Below, piece after piece: positions 37,148-45,008 of a stretch of 64,000 bases of DNA. Each line of letters opens with the position of its first letter. The stretch's first letter is position 1. A program made the translations under genes and the position numbers. The DNA is from a virus: the IMG/VR virus record IMGVR_UViG_3300034200_001896, positions 21,764 to 85,763 of that record; one strand, written 5' to 3'. The notes beneath the pieces are model-generated. The model saw only the letters and a program-made list of their open reading frames with translations. It made no database searches and was not told the DNA's origin.

Positions 37148-37309
37148 ATGTTTCTCCCAGCTATAGCTGAAAAGCTAAAGAAAGAAAAAGAAATCACAAT
37201 CGAAAAGCGTTTAGAACTTCCCAATTATCAAGAACAATACGAAGAATATTATAAAAATAAAGAAAAAGAACAACCAAAACAAACAGTTATTCAAATTCAA
37301 ATACTATAA
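37148..37309 (+). CDS. Small charged protein
   Basis: 53 residues, AAGGAG upstream. LKKEKEITIEKRLELPNYQ then YYKNKEKEQPKQ; helical, highly charged. Unrecognised. Confidence 0.6.
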   Translation: MFLPAIAEKLKKEKEITIEKRLELPNYQEQYEEYYKNKEKEQPKQTVIQIQIL

Positions 37310-37335
37310 TTAAATAAGAAATTTAAGCTTTAAGA

Positions 37336-37375
37336 AACTACTTATGTCATAGCGCATAGGTAGTTTTTTTATTTT
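37336..37375 (+). terminator. Rho-independent terminator
   Basis: AACTACTTATG / CATAGGTAGTT stem followed by TTTTTTATTTT. Confidence 0.8.
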
Positions 37376-38263
37376 ATGGAACTTTTACTAGAAAATATTA
37401 GCCACGAAGAACTTAAAAAATATACAAAAGAGTTCTATAATTATGCTAAAAAACAATTAAAACTAACACGTACGCCGAAAGTGTTTTTTAAAAAAAATCA
37501 ATTCAATGCAGATGATTTATTAGGTAAAACTGGTTATTATGACCCAGAAAAAGAAGAAATACATTTATATATATCTGATAGACATGCAAAAGATATAATA
37601 CGTTCTTTCTCACACGAATTAGTACATCATGCACAAAAATTAGCTGGATTTGATAATAATATCAATTTATCTTTAACTAGTAGCGACCCAGCGTACGCTT
37701 CCCACGATGAAGGATTAAGAGAAATGGAACGTGATGCTTTCGAACGTGGTAATATGATTTTTAGAGATTGGACAGACAACAAAAAACTTGAGAGGAAAAA
37801 CAACATGGCAGAGCAAAAAAAATTACCAAAAAGTGTAGTTAAAAAAGGTCATAAAATAGCTAAAAAAATAGAAAAAACCGACAGTGCCGTAAATCCATAT
37901 GCTGTTGGCATGGCGGCTGCTAAAAAAGAAGCTGGTTTAACAGAGCTAGAAGATAAAAAGAAAGCAGATTTAAATAAAGACGGTAAAATTTCTTCATATG
38001 AAAAAAAGCGTGGAGAAGCTATAGAGAAATCTATAAAAAAAACAGCTAAAAAGCAAGCAAAAGACGATATGAAAGCTCGCCACGGTAAAGACATTGAAGA
38101 ACAAGGTGAATATGTTGAAAAACTAGAAGAAAATAAAAGTCAAGAAATACAACATCCATATCCGCAGCTATTTACCGAAAAAGAGCGTATTCTTAAAGAT
38201 GTATTTAATAAGCGAGAAGAAGCAATATATCAAGAATTAATTAATCGATTCATTAAAAAATAA
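37376..38263 (+). CDS. Virion-type metallopeptidase with EF-hand-like loop
   Basis: 295 residues. FSHELVHHAQKLAG (about 80-93) has the HExxH motif; DEGLREMERDAFERG supplies a third acidic ligand candidate. The C-terminal half is Lys-rich and includes KADLNKDGKISSYEKKRGE (about 198-216), a complete EF-hand loop (D-x-N-x-DG-x-I-x3-E). Peptidase domains of this kind occur on phage virion proteins. Linking it to the structural genes that follow is inference from position. Confidence 0.75.
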   Translation: MELLLENISHEELKKYTKEFYNYAKKQLKLTRTPKVFFKKNQFNADDLLGKTGYYDPEKEEIHLYISDRHAKDIIRSFSHELVHHAQKLAGFDNNINLSLTSSDPAYASHDEGLREMERDAFERGNMIFRDWTDNKKLERKNNMAEQKKLPKSVVKKGHKIAKKIEKTDSAVNPYAVGMAAAKKEAGLTELEDKKKADLNKDGKISSYEKKRGEAIEKSIKKTAKKQAKDDMKARHGKDIEEQGEYVEKLEENKSQEIQHPYPQLFTEKERILKDVFNKREEAIYQELINRFIKK

Positions 38264-38517
38264 TGGCTAGAGAATTTATTATACAGTTAGATAATACTAG
38301 GGCTTCCGGGTCTTTAGCGGGATATTTACCAACGGTTTCTAATGGTGGTAATACGTATATTTTAACTGTGGCTGATTCTGGAAATACATATTTAGCAAAA
38401 TATCCCATATACGTGCTTACTCCCATGGGGCAATATACAAACACCGTTTTATCATTAAAAAATACTGGTGTACCATATCGATTATTTGTTGGCGATAAAG
38501 AAGATAATTTACCTTAA
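38263..38517 (+). CDS. Small beta-rich protein, probably structural
   Basis: 84 residues starting in TAATGG. IIQLDNTRASGSLAGYLPT, NTYILTVADSGNTYLAKYP: a beta-sandwich-like sequence without charged helices. Unrecognised. Confidence 0.7.
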   Translation: MAREFIIQLDNTRASGSLAGYLPTVSNGGNTYILTVADSGNTYLAKYPIYVLTPMGQYTNTVLSLKNTGVPYRLFVGDKEDNLP

Positions 38518-38527
38518 GGATTATATA

Positions 38528-40660
38528 ATGTCAGATTTATTATTAGAAGGAGGTGTGGCTGGACATATGAACCATTTATACGATAATGGTGATTTGACAT
38601 TTGCTAAATTAAAAGAAATATTTGCTGCAGCTGCCGAAGGTAAACTAGAGGGCACAGAAAAAACAGATGGTCAAAATTTGATGATATCTTTCTCTGTCAA
38701 AGAGGGAAGAGCTAAAGGTGTTCGTAACAAAGGAGAAATTAAGGGAGGCGGATTAACCCCAGAACAATTAGCAGCAAAGTTTGCCGATAGAGCCAACCCA
38801 GCACTCAAAGAAACGTTTAGTGATGCTCTACGAGCCTTTGAAAAGGCTATTCAAGGCTTAGACCACGATGAACAAGTTGAACTTTTCGGTCCTGATACAA
38901 ACATATATTATAACGCAGAAGTAATGGACCCCAGAGCCCCAAACGTTATTAATTACGATACAAAAACATTAGTTATTCATCGTGTTGGCCATGGCGAATT
39001 TGATAGAGCTACTGGCAAGAAAACAGAAACTGATGTAACAGATAAAGCAAAAAAATTAGAAGATATTATTAAAGATTCTCAAGAAAAAGTTAAAGACGAA
39101 AATTATGGCTTACAAGTTAATGCCATTAAGAGACTTAAAGCCCTAAGTGATAAACGTCCATTAAATACTGCCAATAATAAAATTAACGTAATGTTGTCTT
39201 CTGTTAATAAATTAATAGGAAATGAACAATTATCTTTATCTGATAGTTCTACTATTGATGAATTTATGATGGCAAGAATATATATTCTTTTAAACTCTAT
39301 ACTCAAAAAAGGCGGATATGAAAAAATTGAACCATTAGTTAAAATGAGTATTGCTAAAAATTTATTAGGCGTTGGCGGAATATCTGCTTTAGATATTAAA
39401 AAGAAAATGAGTAAAGAAGAATATGCTTTCGTTAAAGAAAATATATTAAATAGCGATAGCAAAAAACAAATTTATGTAACCGCCATTCAACCATTAGAAG
39501 CTATTGTTAGTGATTTTGCCGTTGATATGCTCCGTGGAATGAAGAGCGCTTATATATTAGATAATGAAAAAGAAGTTCAACGTTTAAAAAAAGAAGTTCA
39601 GGTAGCTATAGATGCCATAGAAAAATCCGGCAATGAAGAAGCTATGGAAATTCTGAAACGTCAAATGAGTAAATTACGTAGTGCAGATAAAGTTAGCGCC
39701 ACTGCCGAAGGGTTTGTTTTTGATTATGATGGAGTAACATATAAATTTACTGGAAATTTTGCTCCGGTTAATCAAATATTAGGTCTTTTTAAATATGGTA
39801 GAGGCTCTGTACCTGCCATGAAGCAGGACTTAGAAGAAGTATCAAAAAAGCCAAAAGGATTAACAGTAGCAGTTATTCCCGGTGCTTTTAAGCCTCCACA
39901 TAAAGGCCATTTAGATATGGTTAAACAATATGCCAGAGAAGCTGACAAGGTTATTGTTTTTATTTCTCCTATGGCCCGTGAATTAGAAGATGGTACACCA
40001 GCTACTTTTGATATATCTAAAAAGATTTGGGATATGTATTTAAAGGCAGCTGCTCTAACAAATAAAGTAACTGTCATGCAATCGCCTTTTAGTTCTCCGG
40101 TTCGTGCTGCTTATGAATTTGTTGGAAATCAAGATAATCGTTCTGAATTTGCTCAACCGGGACAAACAGTAATACTTGGCACAAGTACAAAAGGTGGTGA
40201 CGAAGAACGTTTTGCAAGAGATGCAAAAAAATATGCCAGAGAAGGTGTTACCGTTATGGTTAAACCTATGCCACCACTAGAATCCTTAAGTGCAACAGAT
40301 ATGAGAAAAGCAATATTTAATAATAATATCGCTGAATTAACTAAGTTTTTACCAGACGAGTTAAAAAATAAAGAAACTACTGCTAAAGATATTATTAAAC
40401 TGTTCAAGCCAGAAGTCAATAAAAAATTATCTGAAAATATATTTTATGATATAATTAATGAAACTATTACTAAAAGAGGTGATAAATATTGTCTTGTCTC
40501 TAAAAAATCTAAAAAGAATTTAGGATGTTATACAAGTAAAAGCGGTGCAGAAAAGAGAGAACGTCAAGTACAATATTTTAAACACGCTAAAGAAGAAAAT
40601 ATGGCCGCTGGCTCCGTCGCTGGTTATGGCACTAAAATTGAAGATAAAATGGAGTCATAA
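38528..40660 (+). CDS. Ligase-like nucleotidyltransferase fused to HxGH adenylyltransferase
   Basis: 710 residues from ATG 38528. The N-terminal part has KTDGQNLMISF (a KxDG ligase-type nucleophile, about residue 45), GVRNKGEI, NAEVMDP and AEGFVFDYDGVTYKFTG (motif IV/V-like), i.e. the fold of ATP-dependent ligases. From about residue 445, VIPGAFKPPHKGHLDMV (HxGH) and SATDMRKAI belong to the nicotinamide/cytidylyl-nucleotide adenylyltransferases. The tail RGDKYCLVSKKSKKNLG...KRERQVQYFK is a small module at the C-terminus of many phage virion proteins. Substrates unknown. Confidence 0.7.
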   Translation: MSDLLLEGGVAGHMNHLYDNGDLTFAKLKEIFAAAAEGKLEGTEKTDGQNLMISFSVKEGRAKGVRNKGEIKGGGLTPEQLAAKFADRANPALKETFSDALRAFEKAIQGLDHDEQVELFGPDTNIYYNAEVMDPRAPNVINYDTKTLVIHRVGHGEFDRATGKKTETDVTDKAKKLEDIIKDSQEKVKDENYGLQVNAIKRLKALSDKRPLNTANNKINVMLSSVNKLIGNEQLSLSDSSTIDEFMMARIYILLNSILKKGGYEKIEPLVKMSIAKNLLGVGGISALDIKKKMSKEEYAFVKENILNSDSKKQIYVTAIQPLEAIVSDFAVDMLRGMKSAYILDNEKEVQRLKKEVQVAIDAIEKSGNEEAMEILKRQMSKLRSADKVSATAEGFVFDYDGVTYKFTGNFAPVNQILGLFKYGRGSVPAMKQDLEEVSKKPKGLTVAVIPGAFKPPHKGHLDMVKQYAREADKVIVFISPMARELEDGTPATFDISKKIWDMYLKAAALTNKVTVMQSPFSSPVRAAYEFVGNQDNRSEFAQPGQTVILGTSTKGGDEERFARDAKKYAREGVTVMVKPMPPLESLSATDMRKAIFNNNIAELTKFLPDELKNKETTAKDIIKLFKPEVNKKLSENIFYDIINETITKRGDKYCLVSKKSKKNLGCYTSKSGAEKRERQVQYFKHAKEENMAAGSVAGYGTKIEDKMES

Positions 40661-40661
40661 A

Positions 40662-41531
40662 ATGGAACAAATGCAAGAATTAAGACAATACATTAGAGAA
40701 GTTTTACGTAAAATTAAAAAAGACCAAAAACAAGAATTACGTAAAGAAGTACGTGAGCAAAGAGAATTACGTAAATTAGTTCGTGTAATGCTAAAAGAAA
40801 AGCAAGATACTGTACAACATAGTTCTACTGGTATTAATGCATTAGAAAAATTACTTGGTAGTATTGTTCCTATATTAGAAACCGGCTATAAAGATTTAAA
40901 AACAGATGCTGCTCAACGTAAATCTTTTAAAGCTCACATTCTTCGTGCAATACAGAACTTATTATCCACCGCTTCAGTATATTTTTCAGCTGATAAAAAA
41001 GGTGGAGAACCTACCGCTGCGCCTGCTTTAGCAGTTCCCCCTGCTAATCTAGAACAACCAGAAGCTGAATTAAAAGAACAAGATGAAGAAGCAGGTCCTG
41101 AAACTGACCCACAATTTATTGATATCAATAAAGATAAAAAAGGTAAAGAAGAAAAAGCTAAAAAAGACCCTGTTAATGCTTTCCAAACCGTTCAAGGAGA
41201 AGACTTAACTGGTAGAAACTTTGCTCTTGAAACTTTCAAGAAAATTCAAAAACAGATTTTGGAAACATATTCTTTATTATCAAACGAACAAGACCGCGAA
41301 ATATTTTATGATTACTTGCTAACCAACACTAAACTATATTTTGATAAGTTTGAAACTGAATTAGAAGCTACCCCGGCGGAACCCACAACTCCTGAATATG
41401 AGGCTGAAAAGGCAAAGAAAGATGCATCATTACAACCAACAGGCCAAGATGTTGCGGGCTTAGAACAGCCTGTAGAACAACCAGCTGGATTAGAAACTGC
41501 TGCAGAGGAATTGCCAGAACCAGAAGTATAA
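40662..41531 (+). CDS. Coiled-coil structural or scaffold-like protein
   Basis: 289 residues. Residues 1-45 are a charged coiled coil (LRQYIREVLRKIKKDQKQ, ELRKEVREQRELRK); the middle has an Ala/Pro/Glu-rich linker and a DINKDKKGKEE loop; then a helical block FKKIQKQILETYSLL and an acidic Pro/Ala tail. Sequence of this style is usual for head-core or virion-packaged proteins. Separated by two bases from the fusion enzyme. Confidence 0.7.
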   Translation: MEQMQELRQYIREVLRKIKKDQKQELRKEVREQRELRKLVRVMLKEKQDTVQHSSTGINALEKLLGSIVPILETGYKDLKTDAAQRKSFKAHILRAIQNLLSTASVYFSADKKGGEPTAAPALAVPPANLEQPEAELKEQDEEAGPETDPQFIDINKDKKGKEEKAKKDPVNAFQTVQGEDLTGRNFALETFKKIQKQILETYSLLSNEQDREIFYDYLLTNTKLYFDKFETELEATPAEPTTPEYEAEKAKKDASLQPTGQDVAGLEQPVEQPAGLETAAEELPEPEV

Positions 41532-41609
41532 AGAAGAAGGACATGGCGTTCAAACTACACTAGTGAAATTTTCTAGTTAAATCTAAATATTAAAAAGGAA
41601 TATATAAAA

Positions 41610-41882
41610 ATGAATCCATTAAAACGGAAAAAACTCTATCGTCTTGAATTATCTAAGCAAAAAAATAAAACAGAAATTCAAGTTGAACAAAAAGTAACCG
41701 TTACTGAACCAATAAAACTTGCTGAAGCAATACAAGAAACTGCACCGGTTGAAGCTGCTGAATTGCCAATGGGTCTTAAAGTTAGCTTACCAGTAGAAAC
41801 TTCTACAGAAACTGCAGCAACTGAATCAGTAGTAGAAAACAAGAAAGAAAAGAAAAAGAAATGGTCTTCACAAGATGCATAA
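41610..41882 (+). CDS. Disordered Lys/Glu/Thr-rich protein
   Basis: 90 residues, AAAAAGGAA upstream. Low-complexity repeats of Glu, Thr and Ala with basic ends (KRKKLYRLELSKQKNK, KKEKKKKWSS). Possibly a virion component. Unrecognised. Confidence 0.65.
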   Translation: MNPLKRKKLYRLELSKQKNKTEIQVEQKVTVTEPIKLAEAIQETAPVEAAELPMGLKVSLPVETSTETAATESVVENKKEKKKKWSSQDA

Positions 41883-41894
41883 TTGTGTTATAGT
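41867..41894 (+). promoter_or_regulatory. Promoter, predicted leaderless
   Basis: TTCACA (41867-41872, inside the previous gene), 16 bases, TATAGT (41889-41894), six bases, ATG at 41901. Confidence 0.5.
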
Positions 41895-41900
41895 AGGTTA

Positions 41901-42182
41901 ATGACCACTAAAACATATAAACAAATTGGTGAAGAAATTGGTAGTTTAGTAGATGAAAAAAACGCAGCATATGGTAGTTCATTTGCTGAATGTCACAAAA
42001 TTCTGAGCGTCTTATATCCTAATGGTATCCAACCAGAACAATATACAGACGCTCTTGCTATTATAAGAGTAATAGATAAATTATTTAGAATAGCTAATAA
42101 GAAAAATGCATTTGGCGAATCTCCATGGAATGATATAGCAGGATATGCTATATTAGGAGTCGCTAATCATGATAAAAAATAA
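41901..42182 (+). CDS. Nucleotide-modification-associated / MazG-like all-alpha protein (DUF1599-like)
   Basis: 93 residues from ATG 41901. IGSLVDEKNAAYGSSFAE, DALAIIRVIDKLFRIAN and ESPWNDIAGYAILG follow the layout E-K..YG / D....K..R / ES..D..GYA of Nmad1 (DUF1599), related to MazG-type NTP pyrophosphatases. These are associated with modified nucleotides in phages. A link with the PurA-like gene at 5819 is possible but distant. Confidence 0.65.
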   Translation: MTTKTYKQIGEEIGSLVDEKNAAYGSSFAECHKILSVLYPNGIQPEQYTDALAIIRVIDKLFRIANKKNAFGESPWNDIAGYAILGVANHDKK

Positions 42183-42564
42183 ATATAATAATACTTGTGA
42201 AGATTATAGTATTAGTAAAATATTAAGAGAACAAAAAAGAAGTAATGATTATTTTGAAGTATTATTAAATAATTTAACATTAGAAGAAATAATAGCTTTA
42301 AAACTAGAATTAACTTATAAATCAATTGGTTTTGTATTACATGGTTATCCTTTGTGGTCTAGTACTAATTATATTGTAAAAGATGCATTATTAAAATATG
42401 CTGTTTCAGCTTCAAAAACAAAAACTGAAGCAAGAAAATTATTAGGATTAACTAACATTAAATTCTTTAGATTATTAAAAAAATATAAAATTAATAAGTA
42501 TTTTAAACCAGAGGAAAGCATCGATGTTAATAACAGAAATTCAATTAAAGAAAATATATCCTAA
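42169..42564 (+). CDS. Helix-turn-helix protein (Fis-type C-terminus)
   Basis: 131 residues. The C-terminal TKTEARKLLGLTNIKFFRLLKKYKI matches the Fis-family DNA-binding helix-turn-helix (TKTEAARLLGISR..L.R.L.KYGI). N-terminal half helical. Probably a DNA-binding regulator or an RNA polymerase accessory. Overlaps both neighbours (14 and 41 bases). Confidence 0.7.
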   Translation: MIKNKYNNTCEDYSISKILREQKRSNDYFEVLLNNLTLEEIIALKLELTYKSIGFVLHGYPLWSSTNYIVKDALLKYAVSASKTKTEARKLLGLTNIKFFRLLKKYKINKYFKPEESIDVNNRNSIKENIS

Positions 42565-43096
42565 TATAAAAAAAGATAAATTACAAACTTATGTTAAGGC
42601 TTTTAATAATGTTTTTCCTACCTATGGTATCAATACCCCTAGAAGGATTGCTGCATTTCTTGGACAAGTTGGCGTCGAAAGCGGAGAATTAAAATACGAT
42701 AAAGAATTGGCTTCTAAATGGAATAAAAAAGATGTTGGTAATCGTTTTGAACCAATTGGAACTTTATATGAAGGAAGAAAAAACTTAGGTAATACACAAG
42801 TTGGTGATGGACCTAAATTTATTGGTCGTGGAATTCTTCAGTTGACAGGTAGAGCTAACTATGAGAACATGTCTAAGATATTAGGAATCGATTTAGTTCA
42901 TAATCCTGAACTAGCTTGTGACCCAGAAGTCAGCACTAAGATTGCTTGTGAATATTTTAAGAAACGTGGATTGTTGGAATTAGCTGACGAATGGAATTTA
43001 GAAGAAATTACTCGTCGTGTTAATGGTAATGCTAAACTACATCATGATATTAGAGTAAAATATAGTGAAACTGCTTTAAAGACTTTAGGTGAATAA
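42524..43096 (+). CDS. GH19-type endolysin (chitinase-like lysozyme)
   Basis: 190 residues. RRIAAFLGQVGVESGELKY (catalytic Glu), GTLYEGRKNLGNTQVGDG, FIGRGILQLTGRANYE and RRVNGNAK are characteristic of GH19 endolysins. No signal peptide, so it needs a holin. Second peptidoglycan hydrolase of the window beside the exported SLT enzyme at 34312. Confidence 0.9.
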   Translation: MLITEIQLKKIYPNIKKDKLQTYVKAFNNVFPTYGINTPRRIAAFLGQVGVESGELKYDKELASKWNKKDVGNRFEPIGTLYEGRKNLGNTQVGDGPKFIGRGILQLTGRANYENMSKILGIDLVHNPELACDPEVSTKIACEYFKKRGLLELADEWNLEEITRRVNGNAKLHHDIRVKYSETALKTLGE

Positions 43097-43293
43097 TGAA
43101 TAATTATAAATTCCCATGTGATGAATGTAGCTGGCCTAATGCGCCAAATATGTTTGCTGTTGCGCACATTGGATTTAAGTGGTATTGTCATAGGTGTTTA
43201 GATAAATTTTTAAAAGAAGAAAAACGTAAGCAAAAAGAAAAACAACAAAGATTGGCACAAGAACAAGAACAAGAAAGTAACAAGCCTGTATAG
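43096..43293 (+). CDS. Small zinc-finger protein overlapping a tRNA
   Basis: 65 residues, starting in TAATGA. CDEC and CHRC pairs, then a highly charged helix of Lys, Glu and Gln. The last codons and stop (KPV-stop) are formed by the first ten bases of tRNA-Thr. Confidence 0.75.
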   Translation: MNNYKFPCDECSWPNAPNMFAVAHIGFKWYCHRCLDKFLKEEKRKQKEKQQRLAQEQEQESNKPV

Positions 43294-43355
43294 CACAGTG
43301 GTAGTGCAACGGTTTTGTAAACCGTAGGTCGGGGGTTCGAATCCCTCTACAGGCT
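43284..43355 (+). tRNA. tRNA-Thr(UGU)
   Basis: GCCTGTA / TACAGGC acceptor, ACGGT/ACCGT stem with loop TTTGTAA, T-loop TTCGAAT, discriminator T. Confidence 0.92.
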
Positions 43356-43369
43356 CTAAAATAAAATAC

Positions 43370-43444
43370 GCGAATGTAGCTCAGTTGGTTTAGAGCAGCC
43401 GCTTGATAAGCGGCAGGTCAGTGGTTCAAGTCCACTCATTCGCA
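43370..43444 (+). tRNA. tRNA-Ile(GAU)
   Basis: GCGAATG / CATTCGC acceptor, GCCGC/GCGGC stem with loop TTGATAA, discriminator A. Confidence 0.92.
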
Positions 43445-43454
43445 CTGGAAACAT

Positions 43455-43628
43455 ATGAAACATAATATTGGCAATTTAGTTTATGATGGAACAAGTATTG
43501 GTTGGATTATAGAAGTTGGCCGTTCAGGATATTATCATATTGAGTTTTGTAATAACCAAAAAGGTTGGTATAGTGGAGAAGCAGTTAGCCTTCTAGTAGA
43601 AGCATTAAAATCAAAATTAAATAAATAA
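43455..43628 (+). CDS. SH3-like family member between tRNAs
   Basis: 57 residues: HNIGNLVYD, SIGWIIEVG, YHIEFCNNQ, C-terminal LLVEALKSKL. Starts 11 bases after tRNA-Ile; no clear ribosome site. Confidence 0.75.
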   Translation: MKHNIGNLVYDGTSIGWIIEVGRSGYYHIEFCNNQKGWYSGEAVSLLVEALKSKLNK

Positions 43629-43634
43629 AAATAA

Positions 43635-43715
43635 GGGCGAGTAGGAGAATTGGTAAATCTAGCGGACTCAAAATCCGCCGCGCAAGCACTGTCGGTTCGA
43701 TTCCGACCTCGCCTA
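43635..43715 (+). tRNA. tRNA-Leu(CAA)
   Basis: GGGCGAG / CTCGCCT acceptor (one G-U), GCGGA/TCCGC stem with loop CTCAAAA, long variable arm, discriminator A. Confidence 0.88.
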
Positions 43716-43718
43716 TTT

Positions 43719-43790
43719 GCAGGAATAGCTCAGTGGTAGAGCATCACGTTGCCAACGTGAGGGTCGTGGGTTCAAATCCCACTTTCTGCT
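43719..43790 (+). tRNA. tRNA-Gly(GCC)
   Basis: GCAGGAA / TTTCTGC acceptor (one G-U), TCACG/CGTGA stem with loop TTGCCAA, discriminator T. Confidence 0.9.
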
Positions 43791-43791
43791 T

Positions 43792-44097
43792 GTTAGCGGT
43801 AGGTAGTAGGCTCAGAAGTAGCCATCCGAAAGGACATGGATAGTAATATCTGTGCTTTAATGAGTGAGACAAAATCCTTTACTAGTGATATAATTCCGTT
43901 AACAGCGGGGAGCGATGCGATGTTCTGCCCGAAGAAAGCACAACGAAACCTGATGTCAGTTGTGTGGACAAACCGCTGCTAGGTAAACTCCAATATATCT
44001 TAATGTACTAGGAGGTTGGGTAATAGGAAAGTCAGATTTACTGATGGGACAGAAGCACGCACAAGATATAATCATTGAAAAGATTATATTGTTTGTT
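43792..44097 (+). ncRNA. Probable structured non-coding RNA after the tRNA cluster
   Basis: No reading frame. Paired segments: GTTAGCGG (43792) with CCGTTAAC (43896), enclosing GGCT/AGCC and TCC-GAAA-GGA hairpins and ATATC/GATAT; CAGCGG (43903) with CCGCTG (43973), enclosing CACAAC/GTTGTG; CTCC/GGAG (43988/44011); TCAG/CTGA (44032/44041). It ends in a terminator. It contains GGTAAACTCC and AGGAAAGTC, which recall RNase P RNA pieces but in the wrong order. Identity unknown. Confidence 0.65.
44066..44097 (+). terminator. Rho-independent terminator of the ncRNA
   Basis: ATATAATC / GATTATAT stem, eight-base loop, followed by TGTTTGTTT. Confidence 0.7.
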
Positions 44098-44158
44098 TCC
44101 TCCCGCTCTTTGGTGTAGTAACACACCTACTGTTAACAGTTTTTCGAAAGGGCATATA

Positions 44159-44464
44159 ATGGCTAAGAAAAAAGAAACCTATTGGAATTATAGAATTTAT
44201 GCTAAAGAATGCATTAGTAATTCAGGAACCAATTATATTGAATATGGTATAACTGAAGTATATTATAAAGGAGATAAAATTGAAGGTTATATAGCTGATT
44301 TTATGACTCCATGGGGCGAAACTGAAAAAGATTTAAAATTAAATTTTGATATGATGAAGAAAGCTTTTGAATATCCAGTATTAACTATTGATGATTTAGA
44401 ACCAAAGAAAAAATCTAAAAAAATAAAAAAGAAGAAAGCTGGAAAGAAAAATGCGAAAAACTAG
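44159..44464 (+). CDS. WNYRI-family small protein, copy 1
   Basis: 101 residues, GAAAGGGCATATA upstream. YWNYRIYAKE, YGITEVYYKGDKIEGY, GETEKDLKLNFDMMKKAFEYPVL, then a Lys-rich tail. The same order of motifs occurs in the next gene. A small alpha/beta family seen in phages and bacteria, function unknown. Confidence 0.8.
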   Translation: MAKKKETYWNYRIYAKECISNSGTNYIEYGITEVYYKGDKIEGYIADFMTPWGETEKDLKLNFDMMKKAFEYPVLTIDDLEPKKKSKKIKKKKAGKKNAKN

Positions 44465-44759
44465 CGTTAAAGATTGGAATTATAGAATATTTAAATCTGG
44501 TGATTTTTTTGGAATAGTTGAGGTTTATTACGATGCTTCTGGCAATCCTGTTGGTTATAGTGACTATAATTATCCATTTGGCTACTCGGAACAAGAATTA
44601 AAACTTGATATTTCCAATATGTTAAAGGCGTGTAGACAACCTACCTTAACTCCAGAAGACTTTGAAAAAAAGTCTGTACGCAAAAATAAAATTGTAGTAC
44701 CATCAGTTAAGAATCCACCAAGTAAAGAAGCATTAATGAGGGGAAATAATAATGTCTAA
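44451..44759 (+). CDS. WNYRI-family small protein, copy 2
   Basis: 102 residues: DWNYRIFKSGD, FGIVEVYYDASGNPVGY, YSEQELKLDISNMLKACRQPTL. Tandem paralogue, overlapping copy 1 by 14 bases and the next gene by eight. Confidence 0.8.
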   Translation: MRKTSVKDWNYRIFKSGDFFGIVEVYYDASGNPVGYSDYNYPFGYSEQELKLDISNMLKACRQPTLTPEDFEKKSVRKNKIVVPSVKNPPSKEALMRGNNNV

Positions 44760-45000
44760 TTCTTGGAAAATAGAAGAAATTTTTGTAGTATATGAAAATG
44801 CCAAAGAATTTAAAAAACAGTTGCTTCGTTCCCCAGAAGGTGCTACATTACAAGTCAAGATTCGCAGATATTCATCAAACAAAACAGTTAATACAGAAAC
44901 GTTTGTTGTTAAAAGCCGAACAGACCCTAGTTTAATAGCAGCTATACAAGAAGTAGAAGAACGACTATTAATAAATAAGAGTAAATCTAAAAAGAAATAA
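44752..45000 (+). CDS. Small hypothetical protein
   Basis: 82 residues, GAGGGGAAATAAT upstream. WKIEEIFVVYENAKEFKK, TLQVKIRRYSSNKTV, C-terminal basic tail. Alpha/beta, unrecognised. Confidence 0.7.
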   Translation: MSNSWKIEEIFVVYENAKEFKKQLLRSPEGATLQVKIRRYSSNKTVNTETFVVKSRTDPSLIAAIQEVEERLLINKSKSKKK

Positions 45001-45008
45001 GGTGAACA

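Noticed and set aside
43792-44097. RNase P RNA
   Set aside because: GGTAAACTCC and AGGAAAGTC are present but in the reverse order to RNase P, and no P1 closes the ends.
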